Shown here in pieces: positions 22,880-33,185 of a stretch of 64,000 bases of DNA. The stretch is taken from NCBI GenBank assembly GCA_003508835.1, contig PUFA01000006.1, forward strand, positions 7,068,001-7,132,000, written 5' to 3'. A model generated the notes under the pieces. The model saw only the letters and a program-made list of their open reading frames with translations, was not told where the DNA came from and ran no database searches. Made by a program: the position numbers and the translations under genes. Origin of the DNA: Eonycteris spelaea. Its lineage: Eukaryota > Chordata > Mammalia > Chiroptera > Pteropodidae. Numbering within the stretch: the first letter of the stretch is position 1; the number at the start of each line of letters is the position of its first letter.

Positions 22880-25270
22880 CTTTCTTTTTTATTTCTATAA
22901 ATATATATTTTTATAATTTACATAAAGTGAAACATACAGAACTTTAGATCTGTCAGTTTCTGCTTCATGCGTTTTGAAGCTCTGTTATTAGATACATACA
23001 CATTTAGATTGTTCTATCTTCTTGATTACTTGACTCTTTTATTGTTGAAGTGGCCCTCCTTACCTCTAGTAGTATTCCGTCTTGAATGTACTTTGTCTGA
23101 TATTAATATACTCACTTCACTCACTTCAGCTTTCTTTTAATTAGTGTTCCCAGAGCTTTCTGATTCTATAGTTAAATGCATGCCTTATACATGAATATAG
23201 TTGGATCTTTTTAAGCTTTCTGATTTTATAGTTAAATGCATACCTTATACAAGAATATAGTTGGATCTTGCTTTTTTATTGTCAGATAATGTCTGCCTTT
23301 TAATTGGAGTGTTTAATTTATTTACATTTAATGTAATTATTGATTTGTTAGTTGAAAGTATTGTTTCACTATTTCATATTTATTTTCCCCTTTTGTTATT
23401 TAAAAATTTTCCCCTTCCTTTATTGCTTTGAGTTCTTGAAAATTTTTAGTATTCTATTTTTATCTCATTTACATATTTTGTCTGACATCTCTTTTAAAAG
23501 GTTGCTCTAGGAATTGCAAGATACATTCTTAAATTATCAGAGTCTACCTTGAGCGAATATTATTCAACTTCACAAACAATGTAAGAATTCTACAACAGTA
23601 GACTTTCATTTACTTCCTCCTTTGTTCTATTTTTGATATTTATTTTATCTTTACATATAACTCCTTCAATGCAGTATATTATTATTTTTGCTTTTAAATA
23701 GTCATTTTTTTTTAAAGAAATTAAGAATTAAGAAAAAAGTCTTTGACATTGACCTAATATATTGCCACTTCTGGTGCCCTTTATTCCTTGGTGAGGATCT
23801 CTCTTTCCATGTGCTATCATTTCTCCTTAGCCTAAAGAACTTCCTTTAGCATTTCTTATAAAGCAGATTTGCTGGTGATGAATTCTCTCTGCTTTGGTTT
23901 ACTCAAGATGTCTTTATTTTACCTTCATTTTGAAGGACTTTTTTCCCCCTTAATATAGACTTAAAGAGTGATATATATTATGTGGAGCATCTCTTCATAT
24001 GCTTACTTACCATCTGTATATCATCTTTGGTGATGTCTCTGTTCAGAAATTTTGCCCTGGTTAAAATGTTTTTTTTTTTTAATTGTTGAGTTTTCAGAGG
24101 GGATTTTTGTATATTTTGAATAACAGTCCTTTATCAGATACGTCTTTCGCAAATGTGTGCTTGTCTTTTCAATTACTTGACAGTAATTTTTTTTTAAAAA
24201 AAAATCGGCAGCCCCAATCTCTCTCTTTTCTTTCTTGAGCTTCCATTTTACTTATGTTACATTCTTTGGTATTGTTCCACAGGCAACTGAAGTCCTGTTC
24301 TATTTTTCCAGGCTTATTTTTTCTGAGTACGTCAATATTCATGGTTCAAGCGTTATATTTCCAAATTTACTTTTCTTTTAGTTTCCAGTCTATTGTTAAC
24401 CTCATATAGGTGGTTTTTGATTCTAGATATTGCATTTTTTGGTTCTATAATTTCTATGTGATTCCTTTTATACTTTCCATTTTTCTGTTAAGATTCCCCA
24501 TTGGTTCACTTACTGCATACATACTCTCATTTAAATCCTTAAACATATTTATAATAGCTCATTTAAAGTCAATTACTGCTGATTCTAACAACTGTGTCAT
24601 CTCTAGGTCTATTTCTACTGATAAAAATTTTCTCTTGGTTATAGGTTAACTTTCCCTGTATTTAAAAAATTGTATACAGAACATTGTGGATGCTATATTG
24701 TTGAGATCTAGATTTTTATTGCCTTCCTTTAAAAACGTTGTGCTTTCACATTGAGATGGAGTTAATGTACTGGTGAATCAGCCTGGTTTGTCATGGCTTG
24801 GTTTTGGGCTTTAAAAGGGTGAATATAGACTAGTCCTTAATATGTGGTCTTCCTTGGGACTCTGCTGAATGCTCCAGGTGTTCCCTAGATCTCTCCACTC
24901 TGGCTGGTCAAATTCCACTATCTCTCAGAACTGTAACCTCCAAAATCTCTGCCGCACAGTATGCCAGGAGCTATTCTCTGTCAGGCAGCATAAAATCTCA
25001 CTCTATATTCATAGCTCAGTATCCAGCCAAAGGTTGAAGAGAACCCCTATGAAGATTCCTATGCTCCTTCTCTGTGCACTTTCCAAGTCTCCTGCAATCT
25101 GCTCCACAAATTCCAGCTGTCCCAGCTGCCTCAAACTCTAGTCTGTTTCTTCCACCTAGAAAGACCTCTGCGCTCTCTTTGGGGGTCTGCTCTTTATGCT
25201 AAAGTTTGGAAAGTACTCTCTGGCAGAAAGTTGGGATGAGTGTCAAGCTTACCTTATGTGTTTTCCTTTC
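22880..25270 (-). repeat. Composite old LINE-1 (L1M), antisense
   Basis: T-rich plus strand with antisense L1M landmarks. 'ctttttattgtcagataatgtctgc' and 'ttttaccttcattttgaaggac' lie to 23,960. An ORF2 3' piece at about 23,985-24,180 contains 'tttggtgatgtctctgttcagaa' and 'ataacagtcctttatcagata'. 24,400-25,140 is 5' UTR-like, with 'ctataatttctatgtgattcc' and 'ccattggttcacttactgc'. The ORF2 3' piece lies out of order between 5'-type pieces, so at least two L1 copies are nested here. All frames are broken. Confidence 0.65.
23154..23273. repeat. 60-bp tandem duplication inside the L1M
   Basis: Two head-to-tail 60-base units start at 23,154 and 23,214, both with AGCTTTCTGATT at the start and 'aatatagttggatctt' near the end. 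Within the first 55 bases they differ at only three positions. The duplication is much younger than the surrounding L1. Confidence 0.9.
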
Positions 25271-25770
25271 TCAAGGATCACGATCAGGAGTTAGAATCTT
25301 AGAGACATAAAAGCCAGAGAAAACCATGAAATATTATCTCAACTCTTATTCCTATATGCCCCTTGCATCCTTGGCTCTCCTGGAGCCATTTTCCTGGGGG
25401 TGGTGATGTGTGAGAGGAGGAGAGAGTCAAGGGGGTGGGGGAAGGGAACCTAGAGAAGGCAGTTGGGGTATCGCTTGCTATATTTTGTTTACAGCTTCCC
25501 AGTGGAGCTCCATAGAAGGCAGCTGTGTGTTATTGAGCCTGTTGGAGAGGCATGGAGGGAGGGGAGGTGTTGGGGAGTGCAATTAGTCAATGGTTTGAGA
25601 CTGATGAAGAGGATAATGAGAGGTGCTAGCACAGATTTTTGTGCTAAAAAAGGAGACAGGGAAGAGACTGTTGCACATTAACCTGCTCAGGCCTGATTTG
25701 TCATAAACCTATTGCCTGTCAAGAGGCCAAGAACCAGAGGATTCTAAGGTTGTGCCAGTACCTCCTTTCC
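25271..25770. other. Low-copy sequence
   Basis: Purine-rich patch at 25,405-25,445; no repeat or gene recognised. A 72-codon open frame at 25,463-25,681 has no domain. Confidence 0.4.
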
Positions 25771-26015
25771 AAGTGGCCTCCTTGGGGATTCTCATCATAA
25801 TTCTCATCATTATCAACATTTACAAAGATCATATGGACCAGGTCTTATGCCAAGCAACTCTTATGTTTTATTTCTTTCAGTGTCCAAAACAACACTGTGA
25901 ATTTGGTTTTATTATCATCCATTATACAGATGAGCAAACTGATGTGCAGGGAGCTGAGGGACCTTTCCTAAGTAACGTTGTTAGTAAGTAGTGAAGCTGA
26001 GTTTCTCACCTTGGT
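25771..26015 (-). repeat. MIR SINE, antisense
   Basis: 'ttattatcatccattatacagatgagcaaactgatg' followed by a degraded 'ctaagtaacgttgttagtaagtagtgaagctgag' is the reverse MIR core and head. Confidence 0.8.
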
Positions 26016-26109
26016 CTGACACCTGGGCCTGATGGATGCAGTCTTGACCTTGGTCTCACGATACAGATATATTCAGCTCCAGTGATTGTCCTCAAAAAAG
26101 AAGAAACAT

Positions 26110-26335
26110 ATCTAATCTCTCCAGCACCTGCTGCATGTGAGACTCTGTGCTAGACACTGAGCCAAACACATCGTATTTCTTCTAGTTTGTTTTGTTTTTT
26201 GATTATTTCTAATAACAATCAATGAAGAAAGTAACATTTTCACCCCAATTTTACAGAGGATTAAGCTAAGTATTAACAAAATTAAATACCTTGTCCCAAG
26301 AACCAAATGTAGCAAGTAGTGGAACAATATTAAGA
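26110..26335 (-). repeat. MIR SINE, antisense, second copy
   Basis: 'catgtgagactctgtgctagac', 'accccaattttacagaggattaagc' and 'aagaaccaaatgtagcaagtagtgg' follow the same reverse MIR order, with a T-rich insertion near 26,190. Confidence 0.75.
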
Positions 26336-26344
26336 TGTATTAAA

Positions 26345-26945
26345 CTTTTAGCCAACAGTTATATTTTGAATGCCTTTTGTGTGCCAGGTTTTATTCTAGG
26401 TACTAGAAAGATAGCAATGAATAGAACAGACAAAAACCCTGCCTTCATGGAGCTTATGTTTTAGTGGGGCAGGGAGCATTGGTAGACAATAAATAAACTA
26501 ACTGAATGGAGGTTAAGTGATATAACGAAAACGAAGGCAGGGGAGGTGAGAAGGGTGTGTGTGTGTGGAGGATGTGATCTTGCTTAAAACATTGGGAAGG
26601 TTTCCCTGAGTATGACTTTTGAGCGAAAACCTGAAGAAGCTGAGGGATCCAACCTGTGGATATCTTATGTAAGAGTAATCTAGGCTAAGGGAACAGCAAG
26701 GGCAAAGATCCAGAGGCACAGAGCTGCCAAGTTGCCCAACTCTGTGGGCAGCATTTATGAAAGCACCAGTGTGAAGGGTATCTGCTGGGGTTGTGCAGTG
26801 AAGGAGCTTGGTGTGTGTGTGTGTGGGCGGGGGGGGGGATGGATACAGGTAGGGGGTGGTATGGCCGGAGCTAAGTGATAAAGGGAAGAGTAGTAGCCAT
26901 GACTTAGAGGGGTAACCGTAGCTGAGCATGTGGGGCCTTTTTGCT
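26345..26945 (-). repeat. LINE-2 3' region, antisense
   Basis: A long antisense LINE-2: 'ttgtgtgccaggttttattctaggtac', 'gaacagacaaaaaccctgccttcatggagc', 'gggaaggtttccctgag', 'aagggaacagcaagggcaaag' and 'agctgagcatgtggggcc'. Small GT-rich tracts have grown at 26,551-26,567 and 26,810-26,840. The 148-codon minus-strand open frame at 26,513-26,959 is a chance frame in this relic. Confidence 0.85.
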
Positions 26946-27466
26946 CTTTCTATGAACACAAAGTCTTCTCTAATGTGAATGGAGAAGTTTGGGAGATGAC
27001 CTTTAGAAGGTCATGGTCAGCCACTTTGATAGCCTCCAATTTGCCTCCAAGTTTTGCTTTCCTCTTGTGTTCTGCCACTTGATGCCATCCTGGCTGAAGT
27101 GATTCCACTTTAAATACCAAAGTGTTCTGCCAGCTCTCACTCTTAGCCCAGGTAAGATAGCCTGACACTGTAAAAAGAACTTGCCCAAATCCTGTGAATG
27201 TAGAGGCTCACCCACGGTATGACTTTGGGCAAGCACCTGCCTGTGGAGCCACATTCTTCCACGTGTTGAGTGGGGGGCAGGCAGAGGAACACAGCTCAGA
27301 GTGCAGCTGTAAGGCTTGAGTGAGGTGATATGCACCTCAGGAGGTAGTAGGTGGGAGGTCATTCTTTTGCACATATGCAAGGATCCAGCCCCAGCTGCTT
27401 AACAACTTGCCCATCTTCTCCTGAGTTCCCACAGCCAGGAACTCCTCCTTTCTTTCCATTCATCAA
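26946..27466 (+). repeat. Unclassified sequence with a MIR remnant
   Basis: Bases about 27,205-27,350 resemble a sense-strand MIR ('atgactttgggcaagcacctg...gtgaggtgatatgcac'). The rest shows nothing assignable. Open frames of 72 and 125 codons overlap in different phases on the minus strand without domains. Confidence 0.5.
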
Positions 27467-27621
27467 AATCTTTTGTGCCTCAGCAGAAGGAATGCAGTTA
27501 GCATTAACATGATGACTAGGTGGAGGGCCAGGGGACGGAGGGAGCAATTGGGGGAATCGTTTTATGAACTATATGGATGTCTAAGCAATGTATTGTATAC
27601 TTAAAACTAATTTAAATAAAT

Positions 27622-27711
<90 letters not shown>

Positions 27712-27721
27712 CTTTTGTGCC
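27467..27721 (+). mobile_element. 5'-truncated LINE-1 end with perfect 13-bp target-site duplication
   Basis: AATCTTTTGTGCC occurs at 27,467-27,479 and again at 27,709-27,721. The left copy is preceded by AA, giving the AAAA start favoured by L1 endonuclease. Between them is about 145 bp whose end ('atggatgtctaagcaatgtattgtatac', 'ttaaaactaatttaaataaat') is a LINE-1 3' terminus of the laurasiatherian type. The tail is no longer poly-A but a GATA microsatellite. Intact duplication and extreme 5' truncation point to a comparatively recent insertion. Confidence 0.85.
27625..27709. repeat. (GATA)n microsatellite
   Basis: About 20 GATA units with one 1-base phase slip (GTA) near 27,662. It occupies the tail position of the L1 insertion and probably expanded from its A-rich end. 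Likely length-polymorphic. Confidence 0.97.
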
Positions 27722-27804
27722 AAATTTGAGGTCCGTTAAAAAGTTACCCCTGACCCTTCTGATTAACATGTCTATGACACCCAGGTAGTTTACTGGAGAT
27801 GTAA

Positions 27805-28010
27805 TGACAAGGATTTTGACTCCAGACAGTCCTGAGTTCCCAGCTTGCCTCCACCTTTGGGTGACTTTGGGAAAGTCAATAGATCATTTGAAGCCTCAGT
27901 CTCTTATCTGTGGGATAGCATTTTGTTGTGGAGTGTTTTGAGAATTAAATGAGATGAGGCAAGGAAAACACTTAGCAGGGTGGGCATAAGTTGGTGTTAT
28001 CACGAGTACT
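27805..28010 (+). repeat. MIR SINE
   Basis: Sense MIR: 'gactccagacagtcctgagtt', 'gggtgactttgggaaagtcaat', 'gcctcagtctcttatctgtggg' and 'gagaattaaatgagatgagg'. Nearly the full core is present. Confidence 0.85.
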
Positions 28011-28059
28011 TCGGAATCCCAGTTGACCCTCAGATGGTTCACCTATAGTTTATCTAGAT

Positions 28060-28280
28060 CAGACGCTGGTGAACCTTTTCTGTAAAGGGCCAGATGATAA
28101 ATATTTTAGACTTTTCAGGCCATATGGTCTCTACTGTTGGTACCCAACTCTGCCATAGTAGTGTGAAATCAGCTGTAGACAGTACAGAAATGAATGGGTG
28201 TGCTGCATTCCAATAAAACTTCATTTACTGAAACAGGCAATGAACTGGTTGTGGCCTATGGGCCATAACTTTCTGGTTCC
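28060..28280 (+). mobile_element. MER20-like hAT-Charlie DNA transposon
   Basis: Non-autonomous element with 'ttctgtaaagggccagatgataaatattttagac', 'ggccatatggtctctactg', 'caactctgccatagtagtg' and 'ttccaataaaacttcattta'. This matches the family I recall as MER20 (about 220 bp). Terminal bases are degraded and the 8-bp duplication is not readable. The family name is the least certain part. Confidence 0.75.
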
Positions 28281-29550
28281 TCATCTATACCAATCCTCAC
28301 ACTTAACAAAAATAGAAGAAAGTAACCCAGGGCCAACAAGTCACCCATTCCAGAGTGGCCGAGCCACCCAAGCACAGAGGGAAGAAGGTAGGCAGGCAAC
28401 CTGACTCTCCAGCCTCTGTCCTTAATTATTCTCTTACTGTTTTATGTGAGCTAGCATCCTCTCCCCTGTTGGTTTGTCAGTTGCACACATACTAGTTATT
28501 TATTGAATATTCATCTGATTGGTTTAACATAATAATATATTTTGACACCATCTTGGAAGCTTCTGGATTTGTCCTTTGGAGAAAGCTGTGAAATCAGAGG
28601 TGAGAAAGGAATCGTGGGTTGGCTCAAAGTCCCTGGTGAGTCAAGAGTTCCCTGTTCCCAGGCCTAGAAGACACTGTCAGCATGACAAGGACAGCCTTAC
28701 AGCACCCGTGTGGCACGGCTCTGCAGCCATGAAATTCTCCTTTTGGTTTCTCAATAAAACAATCTTCTAAAAAGAATCTGGTCTATTAATGTGATTATTA
28801 ATCTGGAAAAAAACACTTCTCAATAAAATGACTCTATGACAAGACAGATGTAATAAACCTGGTTAGGATTTATGATGTGCCCAGGCAGCGTTTTGCAAAA
28901 GATAATGTTCCCCTGTAATGTTGATTTGCCGGATGAGAACCATGTAATTTATTCTGTCAATGTACATAAGAAATGTTATCTGTGTGGGGAATGACTGATG
29001 GCCTCATGGAAGCTGGCAGGGAAACAAATAAAACAATTTGGGCCTTAAAAATGTAATCACCTAATGATCACGTCTCAGCATTTGTGATAGAGAGAGCAGA
29101 ATTGGGGAGCTTGTAGCTGCCATGAATATGCAGTCCAGACTTGGGGCCATTTCCCCTGAGCTGGACACCAGAGGGCAGCAGGGAGCCCTGAGACGCTCTC
29201 CTGATTGTCCAGATTCCTCCTCCTGGGCCTTTGCGTAGGCTGTTCCCTCTTCCCAGTTGTTGTTCCACGTCCTCTTCAAGGGGCTCAGCAGGTCTCTCCT
29301 CCCTGGCATCCTTCCATGCCGGTAGCCCCCAAACACAAACCTGGCAACATCAGGGATTTTTCCTTTCTTAGGACGCTTGCAGCCTCCCTCGGGGAGGCTT
29401 GAATGCTGCTCAGCACTTGTTCTGGTGGACGTTAATGATCGATGTCATTGCCTCTTCGAGACTGAAGCCCATCTTGGTTCAGCGTCCTCCGTAGGAAGGA
29501 AAATCGGTAAGCGTCATGAGTGTTTGCTGAGTGAACTAATACTCAGAAGT
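28281..29550. other. Low-copy sequence, part possibly conserved non-coding
   Basis: Bases 28,770-29,060 have even composition with AT-rich cores (ATTAATGTGATTATTAAT at about 28,786-28,803, AATAAACCTGG, ACAAATAAAACAATTTG) and no transposon signature. This is the profile of a conserved regulatory element, unproven. Open frames at 29,061-29,402 are short, overlapping and without domains. Confidence 0.4.
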
Positions 29551-29860
29551 AGAGCCATCATTTATTGAACATTTCAAATGTGCCAGGCACCGTGCTAGGT
29601 CCTTTACAACACGGTCACATTAATGGAAACACCCTGGGGGAGAGGCACCATCATCGCTCCTTTTTGCTGTTTTTAAGGCCGGCAGCACCCGGTATTCCTA
29701 GGTAGTCTCCATTCCAAGTACTAACCAAGCCCAACCCTGCTTAGCTTGCAAGTGTTCCTTTTCAATGTAGTGAGAACTGAGTCTCAAAGTCATCTCTCTT
29801 GTCTCAGGTCATATATCTAGCAAGATGAGGAGCCAGTTTCCAAATCCAGAACGCAGTGTC
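29551..29860 (-). repeat. MIR SINE, antisense, split by a 5S-derived insertion
   Basis: Left part: 'catttattgaacatttcaaatgtgccaggcaccgtgctaggtcctttac'. Right part, after the insertion: 'gtagtgagaactgagtctcaaag' and 'ggtcatatatctagcaagatgaggagcc'. Together they make one reverse-strand MIR interrupted in the ATTATTATCCCC-to-ACAGATGAGG interval. Confidence 0.85.
29665..29753 (-). pseudogene. RNA5S pseudogene: 5S rRNA-derived retroposon fragment
   Basis: The minus strand over 29,752-29,675 reads AGCTAAGCAGGGTTGGGC, TTGGTTAGTACTTGGAATGG, AGACTACCTAGGAATACC and GGGTGCTGCCGGCCTT. This is 5S rRNA from about nucleotide 43 to its 3' end, about 78 bp, lacking the 5' third. Counterparts of box A, the intermediate element and box C (the pol III internal promoter) all remain, each mutated. 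A short A-rich tail (TTAAAAACAGCA on the minus strand) follows. The flanks GCTCCTTTT (29,656-29,664) and GTTCCTTTT (29,754-29,762) match at 8 of 9 bases and look like the target-site duplication. It is either a plain 5S retropseudogene or a truncated 5S-derived SINE. 5S-derived SINEs are described in fruit bats. Confidence 0.88.
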
Positions 29861-30879
29861 AACCATAATTGGATATTGAGCAGAGTCCTCACCCTGGTTC
29901 TCTTCTCTGCGCTGGGCGCCCCTCCTTGGGACCATTTCTTCCTTTGGTTTCTATACACTACACTCTCCTGGTTTTCCTCTCACTTCCTTCCAGAACCTTC
30001 TTTCTTAACTGGTGGTGTCCATCAGGCTCTGCGCTCAGCCTTCCGTCCTCACTCAGTGGTGTGTCCTATTCAGCACTTGGCTTTCTCAGCCAGGTCTTGA
30101 CTGTCAACTCTTTACCTGGGTCCTAAGTCCGTCTACCTACTGTGCATCCCCAAGCGAACATTCCCAAGGCCCTTTGAATCCAATATATCTAAAACTGAAT
30201 TCATCATCACCGCCCCAAGCCTGGCTATTCCCTAAATCTGTTCCTCCTTCCATGTTCCTATTCTCAGAGACTGGCAGCACTCCCATCCACCTAAATGCCC
30301 AGGTCAGAACCTGAGAGGCACCTTGACCAGTCCCCCTACCTTTGCCCTCAATGGTTGATACATCACCAGGTCCTGGCTGGGCAACAGAGGCCAGTCCTGG
30401 GGAGGATGTGATATTAAAGGTGCCATGGGGCAAGGAAGCCTACATTTCAAATATACTCAGGTCCAGGGCTTTGTATAGTAGCTTAGATCTGGGAAACAGC
30501 ATGGGGCCTGGACAGGCAAGCCATGGTGGCTGGGCCATTGGACCTTGAATCTGGGGAATGTGACTATATCACTTGGGGGCTGGAGAGAAATACATCCTTG
30601 ATGATTTGAAGGAAGAAGTCCTAATGGGTGGACTACTTAAAGAAATGCGAATAGAATTAAAGTAATTAATTTCTCACCTCTGCTTCCAAGTCTTAGGCTT
30701 CCTCCCTACCCCAACATAAGCCCACCTTGCAGGATCCATCTAGTTCTTAGCACAAGCTCCCAGTCACAATCACAAAGGGATCTGCTTGCTCCTTGATGCA
30801 ATGTGCCTGGAAAGAAAAAAAAAAAAAAGAAAATTAACCAACACATTTACTATACAAAGTCGTTTTTTGTTTGAATGTA
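29861..30879. other. Low-copy or unclassified sequence
   Basis: Three overlapping plus-strand frames (29,825-30,314) in different phases and a 98-codon minus frame (30,137-30,433) carry no recognisable domain. An A15-type run lies near 30,810-30,830. The pyrimidine-rich style of 29,880-30,160 may be a very diverged L2, but I cannot support it. Confidence 0.35.
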
Positions 30880-31095
30880 GTTTACAATCATAACAGTGGC
30901 TAACATTTACTGAGCAATTTCACCATGCCAGATACCATGTTAGGTTCTTCACATACATTATTTCAATCCTCTGAGGTTGTGCTTTTATTATCCCCAATTA
31001 TACAAATGAACAAACTGAGGCTCAGAGAGAAAGGGCCTTGCTCTAAGTCACACAGCTAAGAAGTGATGGATCCTGGGTCTTTCTGTTGGAGCTCG
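30880..31095 (-). repeat. MIR SINE, antisense
   Basis: A well-preserved reverse MIR: 'catttactgagcaatttcaccatgccagataccatgttagg', 'ttattatccccaattatacaaatg', 'aactgaggctcagagaga' and 'aagtcacacagctaagaagtg'. Confidence 0.92.
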
Positions 31096-31364
31096 TGTGC
31101 TGAAAAACTCCGCTAACCATTGTCTTGGGTTTGGGAAGGAAAATGAATCGTCCCTCCAAATCCCTGAAAGGGCCCTTCTCAGCCACAAATTGAGCAAAGG
31201 TACAAAAATGCAGGCAAGTGACCCAGGCAGGCTGATCAGTAAATACCATCTCCAAGGAGCAGAGCCATTAGGTGAAGAAATGGAATAACTTTCTTGTCTC
31301 TAAAATAATGAGCTCATATTAATGTAAAAATATTTTCACTTCATTGTCCATGATAAGAAATCCA

Positions 31365-31742
31365 GGTTTGATTCCTTCTGCTTGGATTACTCCTGCTTGT
31401 CTCTTTGCATGGCTGGCCTCTTCTCATCCTTTACATCTCAGCTTGAACATCACCTCCTCAGAGAAGCCTTTCATGACCCTCCAAACACGAAGCAGGTCCT
31501 CCCTGTGGTGGTTCTGTGCTGGCCTTCTGTTCCTTTCCCTCACAGTGGTTATTTGCACAGCACCATTTACAATTGCATGCGTGTGTGTGAGAGAGCAATG
31601 GAGTTGTTTCCTTCACTAGGTTCGAAGCTCGGTGAGGCTAAGGACCACCTCCTATGCTTTACTTGTCTAGACCCCACACCCAGCACGTGTCTCTCACACA
31701 TAGCAGGCACATAACAAACCCTTGCTGAAAAGAGAGATGAAT
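31365..31742 (+). repeat. LINE-2 3' end
   Basis: Sense LINE-2: 'gcttggattactcctgc', 'catctcagcttgaacatcacctcctcagagaagcc', 'tatttgcacagcaccatttac' and 'acacatagcaggcacataacaaa'. A GTGTGTGTGAGAGAG patch has grown near 31,581. Confidence 0.85.
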
Positions 31743-31954
31743 AGTGTGGTGTGTTCTTATTTAGCAGAGTTCAGAAATCCATTTTCATGTTCTCTGATCT
31801 TATTTAATAACATATCACTTAAGAACAATTTGATATCCAGTCTAATATGTAAACTGGGAAACCATATAAATGTGTTATTACTTTCTGGCTATCAATGATG
31901 CTTTTATACTCTTGGAAGGGAGAAAAATAGAATAAGAGAAAGATCGTTGCACAG

Positions 31955-32110
31955 GGAGTTGGGAGATCTGGGTATGAGCCCTGGCTTTGCTGCTTACTAG
32001 CTGTGTGACCTTGGACATGACCTTTTCCCTCTTGGGTCCTGAGTCTCTTCAGCTGTAAAATGAGCTTGGACCAGCGGCTCTCTAAGGACTCTTTCAGCTG
32101 TGAAAGTTTA
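31955..32110 (+). repeat. MIR SINE
   Basis: Sense MIR: 'gctttgctgcttactagctgtgtgaccttgg', 'cagctgtaaaatgagc'. The head and core are clear; the tail is lost. Confidence 0.88.
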
Positions 32111-32149
32111 AACTCTGAGAATTACATAAACCGAACTTGTATGTGGCTG

Positions 32150-32935
32150 AAATGATTGGATTCCAGGCATCAAAGCATGTTTTGGGCTGCACTGGAACTG
32201 GAATGGCATTTCGCTGGGCTCTATCTAGCTCCACCCCGAAGACCGGATGGCATCTTGTGTCGCCTTCAGTGTGGCGGGAGCCTCGCAGTCTGCTCTCTGT
32301 GGTGCTGGGGCTGTGATGGAGGGCAGAACTACTCCCCTTTCTTCCTGAATGGGCTCATCCTTTTTCTGCCCCATTTTGAGAAGCCCTGCAAACCGCAGCT
32401 GGGTAAGAAAGAAGCTGCAGAAGAGGAAGAACAATTTCCCATTTTTATCTGCCATTGCCGTCTCCTCATCCTCAGACCACGAAGCATCCAATTGCTACTC
32501 AGTGACTGGGCTGGATGCACTGAGAGTCGGAGGAGATGCGACTGAGAGTTTCCAGGCGCCTTGGCCTGCGGAGCCTGGGGGGTCAGGGGTCTGCCTGGGC
32601 CAGTGCCGCAATGCCTATCAATGGTATTTAAGTGGGTTCATCCACGTGGAGCTGCTGAGCTCAGCCCGAGCCCAAGGAGCCGGGAGCTGGGTTAATAACA
32701 CCTTATTTAGCAGAAAATTCCACTCCATTGGAGCATGTTTCAGAAGAGTTTGATTTGAATGAGGATTGATGTCAATCCTGCGAGGCAAAGGCGCCTGAAG
32801 CTGCTACCGCCGCCGCTGCTATAAAATGAGCGGTTCGTGGTGACCGCAGGGGTGCATGCAGAACACTTTAGTACCCACCTCCCTTTCCTCCAGCCCCGCC
32901 CCTGCCTGGACACAGGCGTGTCCATCCTGGATGGG
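32150..32935. other. GC-richer low-copy segment, candidate regulatory DNA
   Basis: About 780 bp between two MIRs with no transposon. It is CpG-richer than its surroundings around 32,740-32,860. It holds GGGTTAATAAC (HNF1-like half sites, 32,690), CTTATTTAGCAG, CCGCCGCCGCTGC and a TATAAAAT at 32,820-32,827. Open frames of 129 and 134 codons on the plus strand and 88 on the minus overlap in conflicting phases and have no domain. No splice-bounded exon could be supported. Confidence 0.4.
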
Positions 32936-33004
32936 TAGAAAAAATAGTCCTTACAGAACCTGCCAGTGGGAATCTTGGTGCACCGGAGATGCCTGGACTT
33001 GTTT

Positions 33005-33185
33005 TTAGCTTTGGAGCCAATAGACCAGGGTTCAGATTTAGAGCTCCCAGTTCTTAGCTCTTGGGCAACTTGTATAACCTCTCATAGTCTTGGTTGACTC
33101 ATGTCCACCATGGAGCTACTGATACCAGCCTCGGAGAGTTGATGGGAGGATTAAAGGAACCAGGGTGCAGTGGGTTAGGACCTAA
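33005..33185 (+). repeat. MIR SINE
   Basis: Sense MIR: 'ttagctttggagccaatagaccagggttcag', 'gggcaacttgtataacctctc', 'gttgatgggaggattaaagg'. Strongly diverged. Confidence 0.7.
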
